Origin: Phlebotomus papatasi | Taxonomy: Eukaryota > Arthropoda > Insecta > Diptera > Psychodidae | Direction of reading: 5' to 3' | NCBI RefSeq assembly: GCF_024763615.1 | Contig: NC_077222.1 | Span: 69,936,001-70,000,000, forward strand | DNA: 64,000 nucleotides | Program-made: the position numbers and the translations under genes | Notes under the pieces: generated by a model | Seen by the model: only the letters and a program-made list of their open reading frames with translations | Told to the model about the DNA's origin: nothing | Databases searched by the model: none | Part shown: positions 49,301-61,300 of the stretch, one piece after another | Layout: each line of letters starts with the position of its first letter | Position numbering within the stretch: the first letter of the stretch is position 1

Positions 49301-52300
49301 CGACTGAATCCAAGAGGTAATTCCCTCATTTTTTTACTGACTGGTTTCTGATTTCTCGGTTTTCGCAAAGCAATTTATGGGGGCTTGGGTTTCGCAAGGA
49401 CTTCTCAGGCAATTGATAAGGCTTTCTCCATATAAGTCACCTCTTGACAGGATCCCAATTTGAATTAAAACAAAACAGATTTTTTTTATAACAATTAGTA
49501 ATATAAATTGCTAATTAATAAATACAATAAATAGCAATGCGGTAATTCCAGTATTTCAAGATTGATCCAAGTCAAAAGTATAACTTAAAATATTAATTTA
49601 TTTATTATTTATTATAAGAAATACTAAAATTCTATGTTTGAGTGTTTTTATCTGAAACACATACTAGAAATATTGGAAATTAAATGTTTATATTTTAGAA
49701 TAAAATTGTTACAGATTAATACATGATTATTGTTAAAAGAAAAAAAAATCTATAAAAATATGGGGAGACGCTATCAAACACACGTCTTAGCAGTCACTGA
49801 ATTAAAATTTTTTATATATCAATTTGTTAAAATTTCCATTAATTTTTATAGTAAAACTATCTAAGAAACGAACTTGTTACTCAGAGATCAAATTAGAAAA
49901 GATAACGAAGGAAAATATTATCAAAATCGATGCGATGTCAAACTTTCCGTGCATAAATTCGTACACAAACTTTGCATGGCTTCTTGGTTTTCCGGGCAAT
50001 TTTTCTCGTGTTACGGAAGAATTAAAATAATTAAAAATCCTTTTTCGGCAGCAATTTAAATCGGATGTCAATTGTGCAGAAATAAAATATCGAAAGTTAT
50101 CGTTAGTAGTACAATACATTTATGTTTATTTATACATTTATGTTTCCGGTTGAGAAATGCGCCCTGTAAAGTCTTTTAAACTTTGACCTTGATAAACCGT
50201 TATTAGGAATGATTTGGTTTGAGTTAAACGAAAGTTTCAAAACTTGCTGAAACCCTGGACAATGTGAGTTTATTGCTGTTTTAAGTTTAAAATTTGAGGA
50301 TTTATGAATCGGTGATAATCGATTTCAGGGTGGAAAGCATATGGATTGCAAGGATGAGTCCTCATGCAGGATGTTGGAACTTATGAACATGATGCTTTAT
50401 CTGATAAAGCTGTATCACACTGTTTGATCACTGTGAAAAAAAGAGGTTACGATTAACTTTTTTTCGTCATAACTTTAACACTTTTCGGGTGTAAAAGTAT
50501 ATTAACATTTTTTAATGTTAATTTTACACCTTTTGAGGGTAAAATCAACATGAAAAAGAGTAACTTTAACCCATAATACACCTAAAAAGGGTAATATTTA
50601 CACCGATTTCGGATCAATACTGCAGGGTAAAATTAACATTTCCGGAATGTTATTTTGACGATGTTGTGTACTTGTTCAAACCTTTTTTGTTTTACAAATT
50701 ATCTATTTTGAGAAAGTAGAAATTAAAAAAAGACAGTAATCTTAAAAATACAAAAATATACAATTATGACTTTTCTTGAGTCAATTTAATTTTTTTTTGC
50801 TGATCAAATCGCTATTTTATTGCTCAAAAAGTCAGTGCCACTTAAATAAAATATGTTTCTTCAGGTTCTTATAATGCTGTCCTATGTTAAATAGGGGATT
50901 TAGACAATTTGTAGCTGTTAATCTTTATGAATGCTGACATGACATTTTAGATAATAATGTAGTGTTGCTGTCCCTGTGAATGACTCTTCTCTTTACACGA
51001 AATGTAAGACATATTTTAGACAAGGATGAAATAGGGAATGATAAAAGGATTTTTTTTTCATGTGGAGGCGCAGTAGCAGAATGTATACAGAATGCTTGGC
51101 ACTTTTCACTTTCAATTTTTTTTCTTACCTGCAAAATAATATTCTATTTAGACACTCTTTTTTATGCTATTTATGCTCACTCCAATCTTGTGACAAGAAT
51201 CGTGCACAAAAAAAAATTACACAGTCACATGTGAATTTTTACTGAAAGTAACACACAAAGTATATTTGATGTGAAGTGTGCACTTATGAAAATTGGAAAT
51301 TCCTCTCTTTAATTCACTATGTTGCTGGTGTATTTGTCGTTTTTATGGACATAAATGTTTTAAATGTTTCTTTAAGCGACAAAGCATCAAAAACATATGG
51401 TTATATGTAAAAGTTATTTAATAAATAAAGAAATTGGTAAGAATGTTGTAGCAATTGCTGGCTAGAGAATTTGAAGCTTTAAAGAATGACTAAAAATATT
51501 AATGAGAGAAATAATAAAAATTTTCTGCGAAAATTTCTAATTTTACAGCTTGAAGGAACTAATTTTTCTTTCTTTTCACTTTTTGAGAGTAATTTTAAAG
51601 ACACTTCTTTAGCCTATTAGTAAACTTTTATCTTCAGTTGAAGCATTTATCATCTCTATATATATTTTTTTGTTGTAAAAGTGAGGAAGACGGCAGTAAA
51701 TTTGAGAGTTTTGTTTTTCAAAAGCATCATTGAGTGAAATTTTAATTGTGGTAGAAAGGAAAAATTCATGCGAAAATTGAGCAACAATATTTAAAAGTTA
51801 ATTGAATTAAATTGAGGTCTCAATGCGCACACTGGCTGGTGTGCGTTCCCTAGAGTGTCATTTGGATGAGAATGGGATTATAATGGAAATTACATTATTT
51901 GGCGTCCACAATTAAAATGAAACTCTTGTTTCAAACATTTAATTAATCAATTTAATTGACAAAAGTGCTAATTTACTTTTCTTTTTCTCTTATCTTTCTT
52001 CATTTCTTTCTTCACGTGTGTCAACGCGCTACTGCCTGCCCTTCCTTTTGGCAACAACGAAATTTTCCAATGGAAAATTCAACACAAACACACACATATG
52101 CAAACATTTCAGATTCGATATGATGACGAGGATGAGGATGAGGGTCCACAACCGGATCCCACACTCGAACAGGGTGTTCCAATACCTGTTCGAATGCAGG
52201 GTAGCTTCCCTCCGGAATTGGCCTCCACCCCTCTCGAGGATATTGACAGTTTCTACTCAAATCAATTGGTGAGTAACCGTATAAAATATGTTAAATATTC

Positions 52301-55300
52301 CATGCAAAACTGTGATAATTCAAGTTGAGCTAGTCCTCTTTTAAATTGCCCCGGGTTATCAAAAAGATCTTTATCGTGGTATACTATCGTGTTAACATTT
52401 ATTCAATTAGGTAAAAAAATACACGAAACTAAATAAATTCTAGACATATATTATATATACATTGATCTTTGTTAAACATTAGCAGATAAGGGAAGGGCGG
52501 TTCTTATCGATTTTACACTTGTTACTGCTCGAATTTAAAGAGAACAGAAGGTTATATATTTTGCTATAAAGAAACATGAATTAGAACCAACATTTTTCTT
52601 CTAGGGGAAGTCTTTCGGGCTTTGCACACACTCTGGCTTTCAACCCTTCTTATTTTTCCCATATTGCGTTAATGAATCTGACCTACAAACAATATATTTT
52701 AATAGCTAATCTTAAGCCATATATTTCCTAAAAATTAGATCAGATTCATTAGAAGACTATAGGAAATATATGAAGTCTTTAACCCTTTAAGGACGATTGG
52801 GTCACCGGTGACCCAAAAATGAAACTTCCTACGGCCATTTAAAGTTATGCTTTGCTCCAAAAAGTCAGAAAAAATTATTTTTTCTGACCCCCAATTTTTG
52901 ACCTTCTCGTCCTCAAAGGGTTAAAGCCAGAGTATGTGCGAAGCCTGAAAGACTTTCCCTGTATTGATTTACCATAATCCTTGGATTTCAATAATGTATC
53001 GGAGGGAAATTTCAAAGGAAAATTGAATAATCTCTGGAAAAACAAAAAAGAATCAAGGGAAATGGGCAAAACTCTATGAGCAATGGTCGATCTTTTACAG
53101 GAAATAGGCATATAGGAACATTTTGTAGATACTGACATAAGAATAAAAAATTACTAGAACCTAGGATGAATGCAGTAAGTTTTTGCATAAAGCCTTTATT
53201 TCTCTGAAAAACCACGAGACATGAAGTTATGCCGGCTTCAGACTGGAGGTTTAGCCCAGTTCCCGAAGGTCTGAAAAATCTAAATAACAAGTAATTTTAT
53301 TGATTTTTCAAAATCTATTGGATCATTTGCCCTTGATATACAATTCTAAACAACAATTTCCTAAAAATTGTGCCTGATAAGGAATTACAGGCGTTAAGCC
53401 AAATAGCTAAGCCTTAGGTCTGAAGCCCGTATTACGCAGACACAGGAATAGCTGGCTATAACGTTTTTGCTTAAATTTAGTGGTCGCTACCTTCGGACTA
53501 CTCAAACTTTAGACAAATTATTTTTTTTACTATTTTCCTTATTAATTGTTGAACTTTTTCATTGCATCTTCTTTTTGAGAAAAGTAAAAAGCTGAAATTA
53601 CAAACAATACTTAGAGAAGAATTTTAAGATTAAAGATTAAGATTTGTCTATGGGTCGGTTATATTCCTTGCGGAACCGCTGCACCCAGGCCACTTATTTG
53701 GGCCCATTATGCACTCCCCATTCTCCTGTTCTATCTTAACCCCCAAGGCGAGTAAACCTGCTCCATATCACAGTGCTCTGTGTGCGTTCTGATACACACA
53801 GTACCGCTTTATATCACGGTAAACCAACCTTGGTTTGTGGATCTGGGCAGTGAATGAGTATTTGTATTCGACTGAACTCTGCATGTCGAAACTTATTTCC
53901 TATACCAACCTCTCTTTTTAGGCGGTTCATTGTCAATGTATTGACATTACTTTTCCATTCATTCACTGGACGAATTCGAGACTATTACAGCAGCTGAAAA
54001 ATCTGCAGCTGCCTAGTCCCGAACCCTCGACCTCACAGTCACAGAGCCACTGCTCTATCCACTGATCCACTGAGGCCCTAGAGAAGAATTTAATCAACCA
54101 TGCTTATGAGTTAACTCAGGCACTTTTTCTCTGGTAGCCCCTATACAAAATGAGAAGCTTTTTTGATTCAGCCTAAATTTAAGTCGGCCTAATCATTTCC
54201 TTACAGTCGGTGATTATCGAAATTTATTTATTTTGATACTTGATAGTCCAACATCCATTGAAAGCCTTTCACTGAAATCTACATTGATCAGAATTTGCTA
54301 AGAAACAATTTAGTTGTTGCAGTTTAGTGATATATGAATAAAAAGTTTTGGGTTGTAAAAATCACAAAAAAATACATATATCTTGAAAATTGTAATATGT
54401 TACAATAACAAATATTAAAAAAGACATGTTCAATTTCATCAAGCCTTTAAAAAATTAATATAAAATTGTAAACTTTGAATAGAGAAATTGAGTTTAGACG
54501 TGTAAAAAGTTTAATAAGAAAACAAGTACAAAAACTGATGCTTCAAATTTTCAATAATTACTTCTTCATATTGTCTGCCAATAATTCAATATTCTATTAA
54601 AACAAGAGTTATAGAAATTTTCAAAAATGCATAACTTTGCCCTTGATTGACAAATGTTCCTAATAAAATAATAATAATAATAATAATTTATTGCCAATCT
54701 CCATTTTTAACATTCTGTAATATCACTAAAATCGGATTAAAGAGAATTTTTGTATAGGATAAAATTAGGTAATTTGGAACCATTTACAATTTGGGACATT
54801 TGAGATTTTCTTATTGTTTTAGAGATCCAAAAGAAAGAAAGAAAAGCTGTTCCTTTTCTTCTTAATCGCCTTTTTCTCCTATTTCGCGGTCTTTGTTTTC
54901 TCTTTGCTCATCTAAAACAGTGAGAAAATCTCAAATGTCCCAAATTGTAAATGGTACCCATAGACTTAAAGTCTATGACTTTAGGTCTATGATGGTACCT
55001 AATTACCTCATTTTACCCTATAGAGATACAATGAAGCAATATCGCTCTGTATATCCAAAATACTTCTCGAGAATTTTGGTGAATCTTATTGAAAAATATA
55101 CATTTTGCTATTTTCCCTAATTATATTTTTTGGCCACTTGTTTTAAAATGAATTTTAATTAATTGAGAGACGTAATAACCCGTTAGAATATTAGAATAGA
55201 ACACATTATGCGTATTATTCTTAAATGTCTTAAATTAGTAGTTTTATCTTTGTTTTTAAAAGGACTAACTCTACCCTATCTAATACAGTCTATCTAATCA

Positions 55301-58300
55301 GTCAAGGTTCTTGGTAAAATTTTTATTTAGGATTGGATATTAAGAGAAATTGTATATTAGAATCTGAAAATCCTATAAAGTTTCTTGTTATATAGGATTT
55401 TAAAAACTTCGGGAACTGTGTTAAACCTCTAGTCTGAAAGACCGCTTTATGGTTTGAAAATTCCATTTCATCTTGAGCGCTCCTTGCGATCTATATTGAA
55501 CTTCTCTATATGTGGACTTGGGGCTGCATTGAGTTGGTGCTACATGAAAAGACTATTTTTCGCATATTTCTAAAGCGCGTTGGATTTTAGCGTAATGTCA
55601 TTTATATAGACAAATCAATTGTGGATCTAAATTAATTTATGGCTAGGACAAGCTTTAATTAGAAATATGCTAAAAAATAGCGTTTTCAATCTAGCCGCAG
55701 TTCAATGCAGCCCTACCTCTCTTTACCGCTATTTTGAAAGGTTCATCGAAACTATTCAATTGAGTATTGATTGATTAAGCGGTTTATAAATCTCGAAGAT
55801 ATGACGATTAAAATTTTTGACTTCAAATACTCATATTTCCGTGGTTTTTCTTGTACGGTAAGCGGGGTTAAGTAATACATACTACCCCTATTCCGGAAAA
55901 CTCATTCGTTTACTAGAAGATTTTGTGGGAGTATGTTCTGTTCAATTACGGACTCATCTCAAGTTGCAATAGTTGGTTGGATCAGCAACTGGGCCTTTCT
56001 TTTGTATCTGCACTTGTTGCAAAAATTGTTTTTATTACTTTAGAAATTTTCCTCGTGATTTAGAACTTTAGTCCCGTAATAAAAGTTGTTGCCTATCCAC
56101 CGATATAAGTCTCATTCGTGGCGAAACTTGAACCGGATTTGCGAATTCTCCTTTTATTGCTCGTACTATATTGAGATAGCATATATAGAATGTATCTAAT
56201 CCCTCCCTCTATTTTTTTTGGCTCCTTAAAAGTACGTCTGCACTACGTCTTCGTACGCCTGGGAATCAAGTTATTATTTTTTACATATCTAAAGGGATGC
56301 TCAATCTCCTATAATTCGTTTGGGTCATTTTTATATAAGACTCGAAAATCTGAAGATTCTCATATCTGCGACACTGAATGACTTATAATCACTCGATACT
56401 TTTTGCAATAGAACTCGTTATGAAATATAGGTGTTCCTTTCCCTTTATATCTACAAAAAAATAGAGGATAATAATTCTTCTTTTTTGGGGAAGAACGGGA
56501 AGAACGCCTTTTTATAGATAGTCAACAGTGGACGGATACCAAAAAAAGAAAGTTCATAAGGTACTTTTTTTATTGTGGACTTGTACACTGAGAGAAATCC
56601 GAAAAAGTTAAAATAACATTCCGGAAATGTTAATTTTGCCTTGCATTATTGATCCAAAATCGGTGTAAATATTACCCTTTTTAGGTGTATTAGGGGTTAA
56701 AGTTACACTTTTTCATGTTAATTTTATCCTTAAAAAGGTGTAAAATTAACATTAAAAAATGTTGATATATTTTTACACCTAAAAAGTGTTAAAGTTATGA
56801 GGAAAAAATGTTAATCGCACCCTCTTTTTTTTCTCAGTGTAGATATGAGCTTTTCACGCAGAATAGAGAATTATTCTTACATTCACTGGCACAACTCATA
56901 TTCACTGAACACTATCAACGCTAGTTCTTTCCAGACTAAAGAGATGCTACACTGAGAAAAAAATGGGGGTGCGATTAACTTTTTTTCCTCATAATTTTAT
57001 CACTTTTTAGGTGTAAAAATATATCAACTTTTTTTAATGTTTATTTTACACCTTTTTAAGGGTAAAATCAACATGGAAAGAAGGGTAACTTTAACCCATA
57101 ATACACCTAAAAATGGTAATATTTACACCGTTTTCGGATCAATACTGCAGGGTAAAATTAACATTTCCGGAATGAACTTTTTCGGATTTCTCTCAATGTA
57201 GTTACATTTTCTGTATATTAAATACATTTTAATATCATTTTTTGAGCTGCTTTATTAGTCCGTAATATAATCCGTGGTAGTCCGTAATATAATCCTTCTC
57301 TAAAATAGCTGAATAATACACTGAATAAAAGTACTCCATATTTTTTATTCGGGGCGGCTTTAAAATAGGGTTTTTTCTCCTGGACTTGAGCCTTGTAATT
57401 TAGCTTCACAATTGGCTTTTAGAGCTAAATTATATCATGAGAAGATCCAGTTTCACTAACAAATAGGAGAATTTTAAAGCTTCCCCAATTTAAAGGTGAC
57501 CCAATTCCCCCTATTTGAGCTATCACATTTTTGCATTTTGAAAAGGATAATGTGTTTACCGATTTTCATGTACTCATTCCATTTTTTTTCTTGTTGTATC
57601 TCCTGCAGACATTCGTAGTGGTTAGCAAAGGCAAGGATATATTTCGATTTTCAGCATCAAAAGCATTATGGCTTCTCGATCCCTTCAATCCAATTCGCCG
57701 TGTTGCAATTTATATACTAGTGCATCCACTTTTCTCCCTTTTCATCATCACAACAATTTTATTAAATTGCGTCCTCATGATAATGCCAACAACACCGACT
57801 GTCGAATCAACAGAGTAAGTCTCAATGTTACCATATTTTTTTTTTAAAGATTATATTAAGTGGAATTTTTTTTCCACTATTTTTAACTCATAATTTATTA
57901 TACTTATCATACTCTTTCGTATATTCTCTTCAATTTTCCCTTTTCCTTCTTCTGTCATTTTCAATTTTTGAAATTTCAACAATTTTCCACAATATTCTTT
58001 TCACTTTATCTGTGTCAACTCTTGCAATTTGTCTACTAATTTTAGTACAATATCTCTTTAAAATTCAATGGGAGAAGGAATTTTATGTATTGGTGGGGGT
58101 GTGATATGGCAAATTGTATTGTTGAAAAGATGGGATTGGTTATTGCAATTATTGACACGAAGAAGAATATTATTCATTGTCATTTTTTATTGATATTTAT
58201 TTGTGTTGAAAATTTATCAATTCTAATAGTTATCCTCTTAGTTTAATCATTAATGGAAAACACTCTCGTCCCACCCATATTTATATTTTTTTTTTTGTGT

Positions 58301-61300
58301 ATTAGGTATTCATAAAATAGACTGTAACAATAGTAATTTAATGAAATATTCATAATTTTTTCTTGTAGCACAAACTAAAAGACTAAACAACATTAATTAT
58401 AATTTAGAGTAAGGGTAGATGAGAGAAAAAAAATATTTGTGTGGTGTAGAGGTGAAGGCAGCCATATGTTTTTTTTTTGTGTGGAAAGGATCATCTCTGT
58501 TTGAAGTCCAGCTCCCTGTATTCGTTTTTTGGAACATTTGGAGCTTTTATTCCCTCCTCATGAGATTTATGATTTTTTGTACTTTTTGTAAATTTTGTAA
58601 CGCCATCAGGAAATTTTTTATTGTTGAAATGTTTTCCATTTCAGAGAATTCTATTGATCCTGACGTTCTTTTGAATGAGGGGAAAGTTTATTGGGGTGTA
58701 CAATTTGGTGAAAGAGTTTGGTTCTTTTGGGCGGGTGTAGTATGGGAGTGGGAGTATAATAAAAAAGAAATCAATTAATCTGCCAAAATTAATCGACGAC
58801 ATTTTAATTCCAAAAGTTCTAGAGTGGTATTATAACAATAAAAATTGATCATTTTGTGGTGAAACTAAAATCAGAATTTGTCTCTCGATAAGTTGTTGGG
58901 GCTCTTTAATAGTTGTGTGACGTCAGGGAGCATTTTCCGAACGATGGAAAATAATGACCTTGACTTTCAGATGTGAATTATTTCTTTACTCTTCTCCGTG
59001 GTTCGTTTCTCTTTTCTTTTATTTTTTACTGCCACCAACTATCATCGTGTAGAAAAAAAAGTTATTATTGGTTGTTGTGGGAGTAAAATTGATCAATTGT
59101 CTCATATGGTGAAATATTAACAAGTTGAATTGCCTATACCTTCTTCTAGGGTAATATTTACTGGAATCTACACATTTGAATCGGCAGTTAAAGTGATGGC
59201 ACGAGGTTTCATTTTATGCCCGTTTACGTATCTTAGAGATGCATGGAATTGGCTGGACTTCGTAGTAATAGCTTTAGCGTGAGTTTATTTTTCTTTAAAG
59301 AAAAATCCTTTTACTAGAAATTTACTATAACAAGAAAAATATCTACAATAGATACTTTTAGAGAAATCAATTTTACATTGCAATAGGACAAAGAGAAGAA
59401 AAATTACATGTAAAACTTTCAATATTCAATTAGTTTTTGTTTTCTTTATTTTTTAAAGAATTATCCTTCTAGTAGAGAATTTAGTGAATTAACAATTTTA
59501 GAATAAACTTAAAAATAAAGAGACGTTAAAATTTTTTAACATTATTAAATTTAGCTATAGTATAATATTTTTTATCTCTAATTGACATTAGAATAGAAGT
59601 ACTTTTTAGAATTTTGATGGATTTTCATTGCAATCTCAACTAACTATAGAAATTAAGGTATACATTGTTCCATCAATATTCAGTGCTATTGATTTTTTAC
59701 CTTGCTAACGGAAATTGAAAGTAAATTAACCCAATTGATTTGATTATTGAATAATGTATCTTTTGAGCCACATGATATTGCAGTTTGAAATTTCCTTTGC
59801 CTTTTGAGTATACAGTGTAATTCTTATTCAAGGATTCAATATCCTATTCATTCTTTTGTAAAAGAAATATAACTATCCTCAGTCTATTATCATTTTGCTA
59901 AAATATTTAATAAGTAAAGTATTTTATAGATGATTCTTTTCTATAATATCCTAAGTAATTTAACTATATTGGTACTTTTTCTCTAGAAGATTAATTTTTA
60001 AAAGCTTCTAAAGACTTTGTGAAAGAGAGGCTGCCTAATTTGAATATAATTACAAGGCTGCAACCTACTATTAAAGTAAAATTTGTTGAAGAACTATTTT
60101 AAATGAGGATATCTTTTATGATCTTTTTATATAAATAGATAAAAATTTGATGATAGCAAACGAATTGAAATCTATTACTATAAAATAATAACATTTTAGT
60201 TATGTAAGGATTTTTTTGAAAATTGGATTTTGCTTATCAGCTACGCAGGGATTGTATTGTTTGTAAACAAGCGTTTGACATTTTACTAAAAATAGGGGAG
60301 GCCGGGGTAGACAGCCACGGATAGTATTAGATGGTGTGATGTTATACTTTGCCTTAGAAGGAATATTGAGAAAATCTTTATTTGTACGAAGTAACCACTT
60401 GCCTTCCTATTGAAAAATATTTATCAACTGATACAAACATTTCTATTTTTTTTTACAAATTATACACAATGAAAAATTTCATTTGCTGGCTAATCTACCT
60501 CAATCTCTCTTAAAATTTTATTCTAATCATCATGCTTTACTCTCTTTTGGCCTCTTAGAGAAATTTATGTCCATGTTGAAGAGTTTTATTAAAGAGACAG
60601 TAGTTAAAGGGCTTTACACATTGGTAACAATTTTCGTCCAAAAATTGATTTTTTGAAAGAAATTGCCTGCAGTGCTGTAGGCAAAAATGTCAAAATTCTG
60701 TCAAAAATGCAATTTTTCTCGAAAATTGCTCCCAATGTGTGGAGGTAGAGGCTTGAAGCGGTTTTAAAACTTAATGGTAAATTAAGCTAATTCAAAACCT
60801 GCTCCAAATGGAAATTTTTCGCTACTCCAAATGGAAACGTCACTGTTTTCATGATAAATACAGTACTAAATTACTATATTTATATTTTCTATACCACAGT
60901 TTCATTATTTAGTTAATTTTGCTCTAAATAAAGCGAAAATCCATTGATATTCAAAAATTTAAATTTGTTAATTTCTCAGAAAAATTAAAAGTGTACCTTT
61001 TCACCATCGAATTTTTCATCGATTGACCATGTTTTCCAATGAAAAACGCAATAAGGTGACTGTTGTTTATTCGTTTTGTTTAACATTTTTGTCATTTTTC
61101 TGGATAATTTTAGTTAAATTCAGTGCTAATCTTCATTGTTAACGGTACGTGAAGTTTTCAAATGAAATAATTACCTATTTCGTCAACAAAATGGATTTTT
61201 CTAAAGTGTCTGCAAATGCTTCAATAGGAAACCCCGGAAATATGAATTTTTTGGAGATATTTTCTTATTGTTTTAGATGGGAAAGGAGAAAAGACCAAGA

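Larger units (their letters stand above)
46389..52112 (+). other. para introns 1 and 2 (excluding micro-exon)
   Basis: AT-rich DNA of 843 bp and 4848 bp around the 33-nt exon. Features seen: a palindromic element at 48779-48958, the repeat at 49885-50050, a CACTG-type MITE at 50429-50657, and a GGGGAGACGCTATCAAACAC stretch near 49762 resembling one at about 37204. Nothing else was recognised. Confidence 0.6.
52269..57608 (+). other. para intron 3 (5.3 kb)
   Basis: No exon was recognised. Contains, in order: a TTAA MITE, a 200-bp MITE, a SINE, an AATAAT microsatellite (54668-54687), a palindromic TA-flanked MITE, a MITE fragment at about 55393, two inverted CACTG-end MITEs and a MITE scrap near 57480. 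Confidence 0.7.

Noticed and set aside
54014..54079. Possible tRNA gene
   Set aside because: Box-like motifs exist, but the arms do not pair as a tRNA, and the sequence is the head of a SINE with a target duplication.
58419..58778. 119-aa open frame in para intron 4
   Set aside because: No similarity recognised, not part of the para reading frame, no splice support. Kept only as a note.
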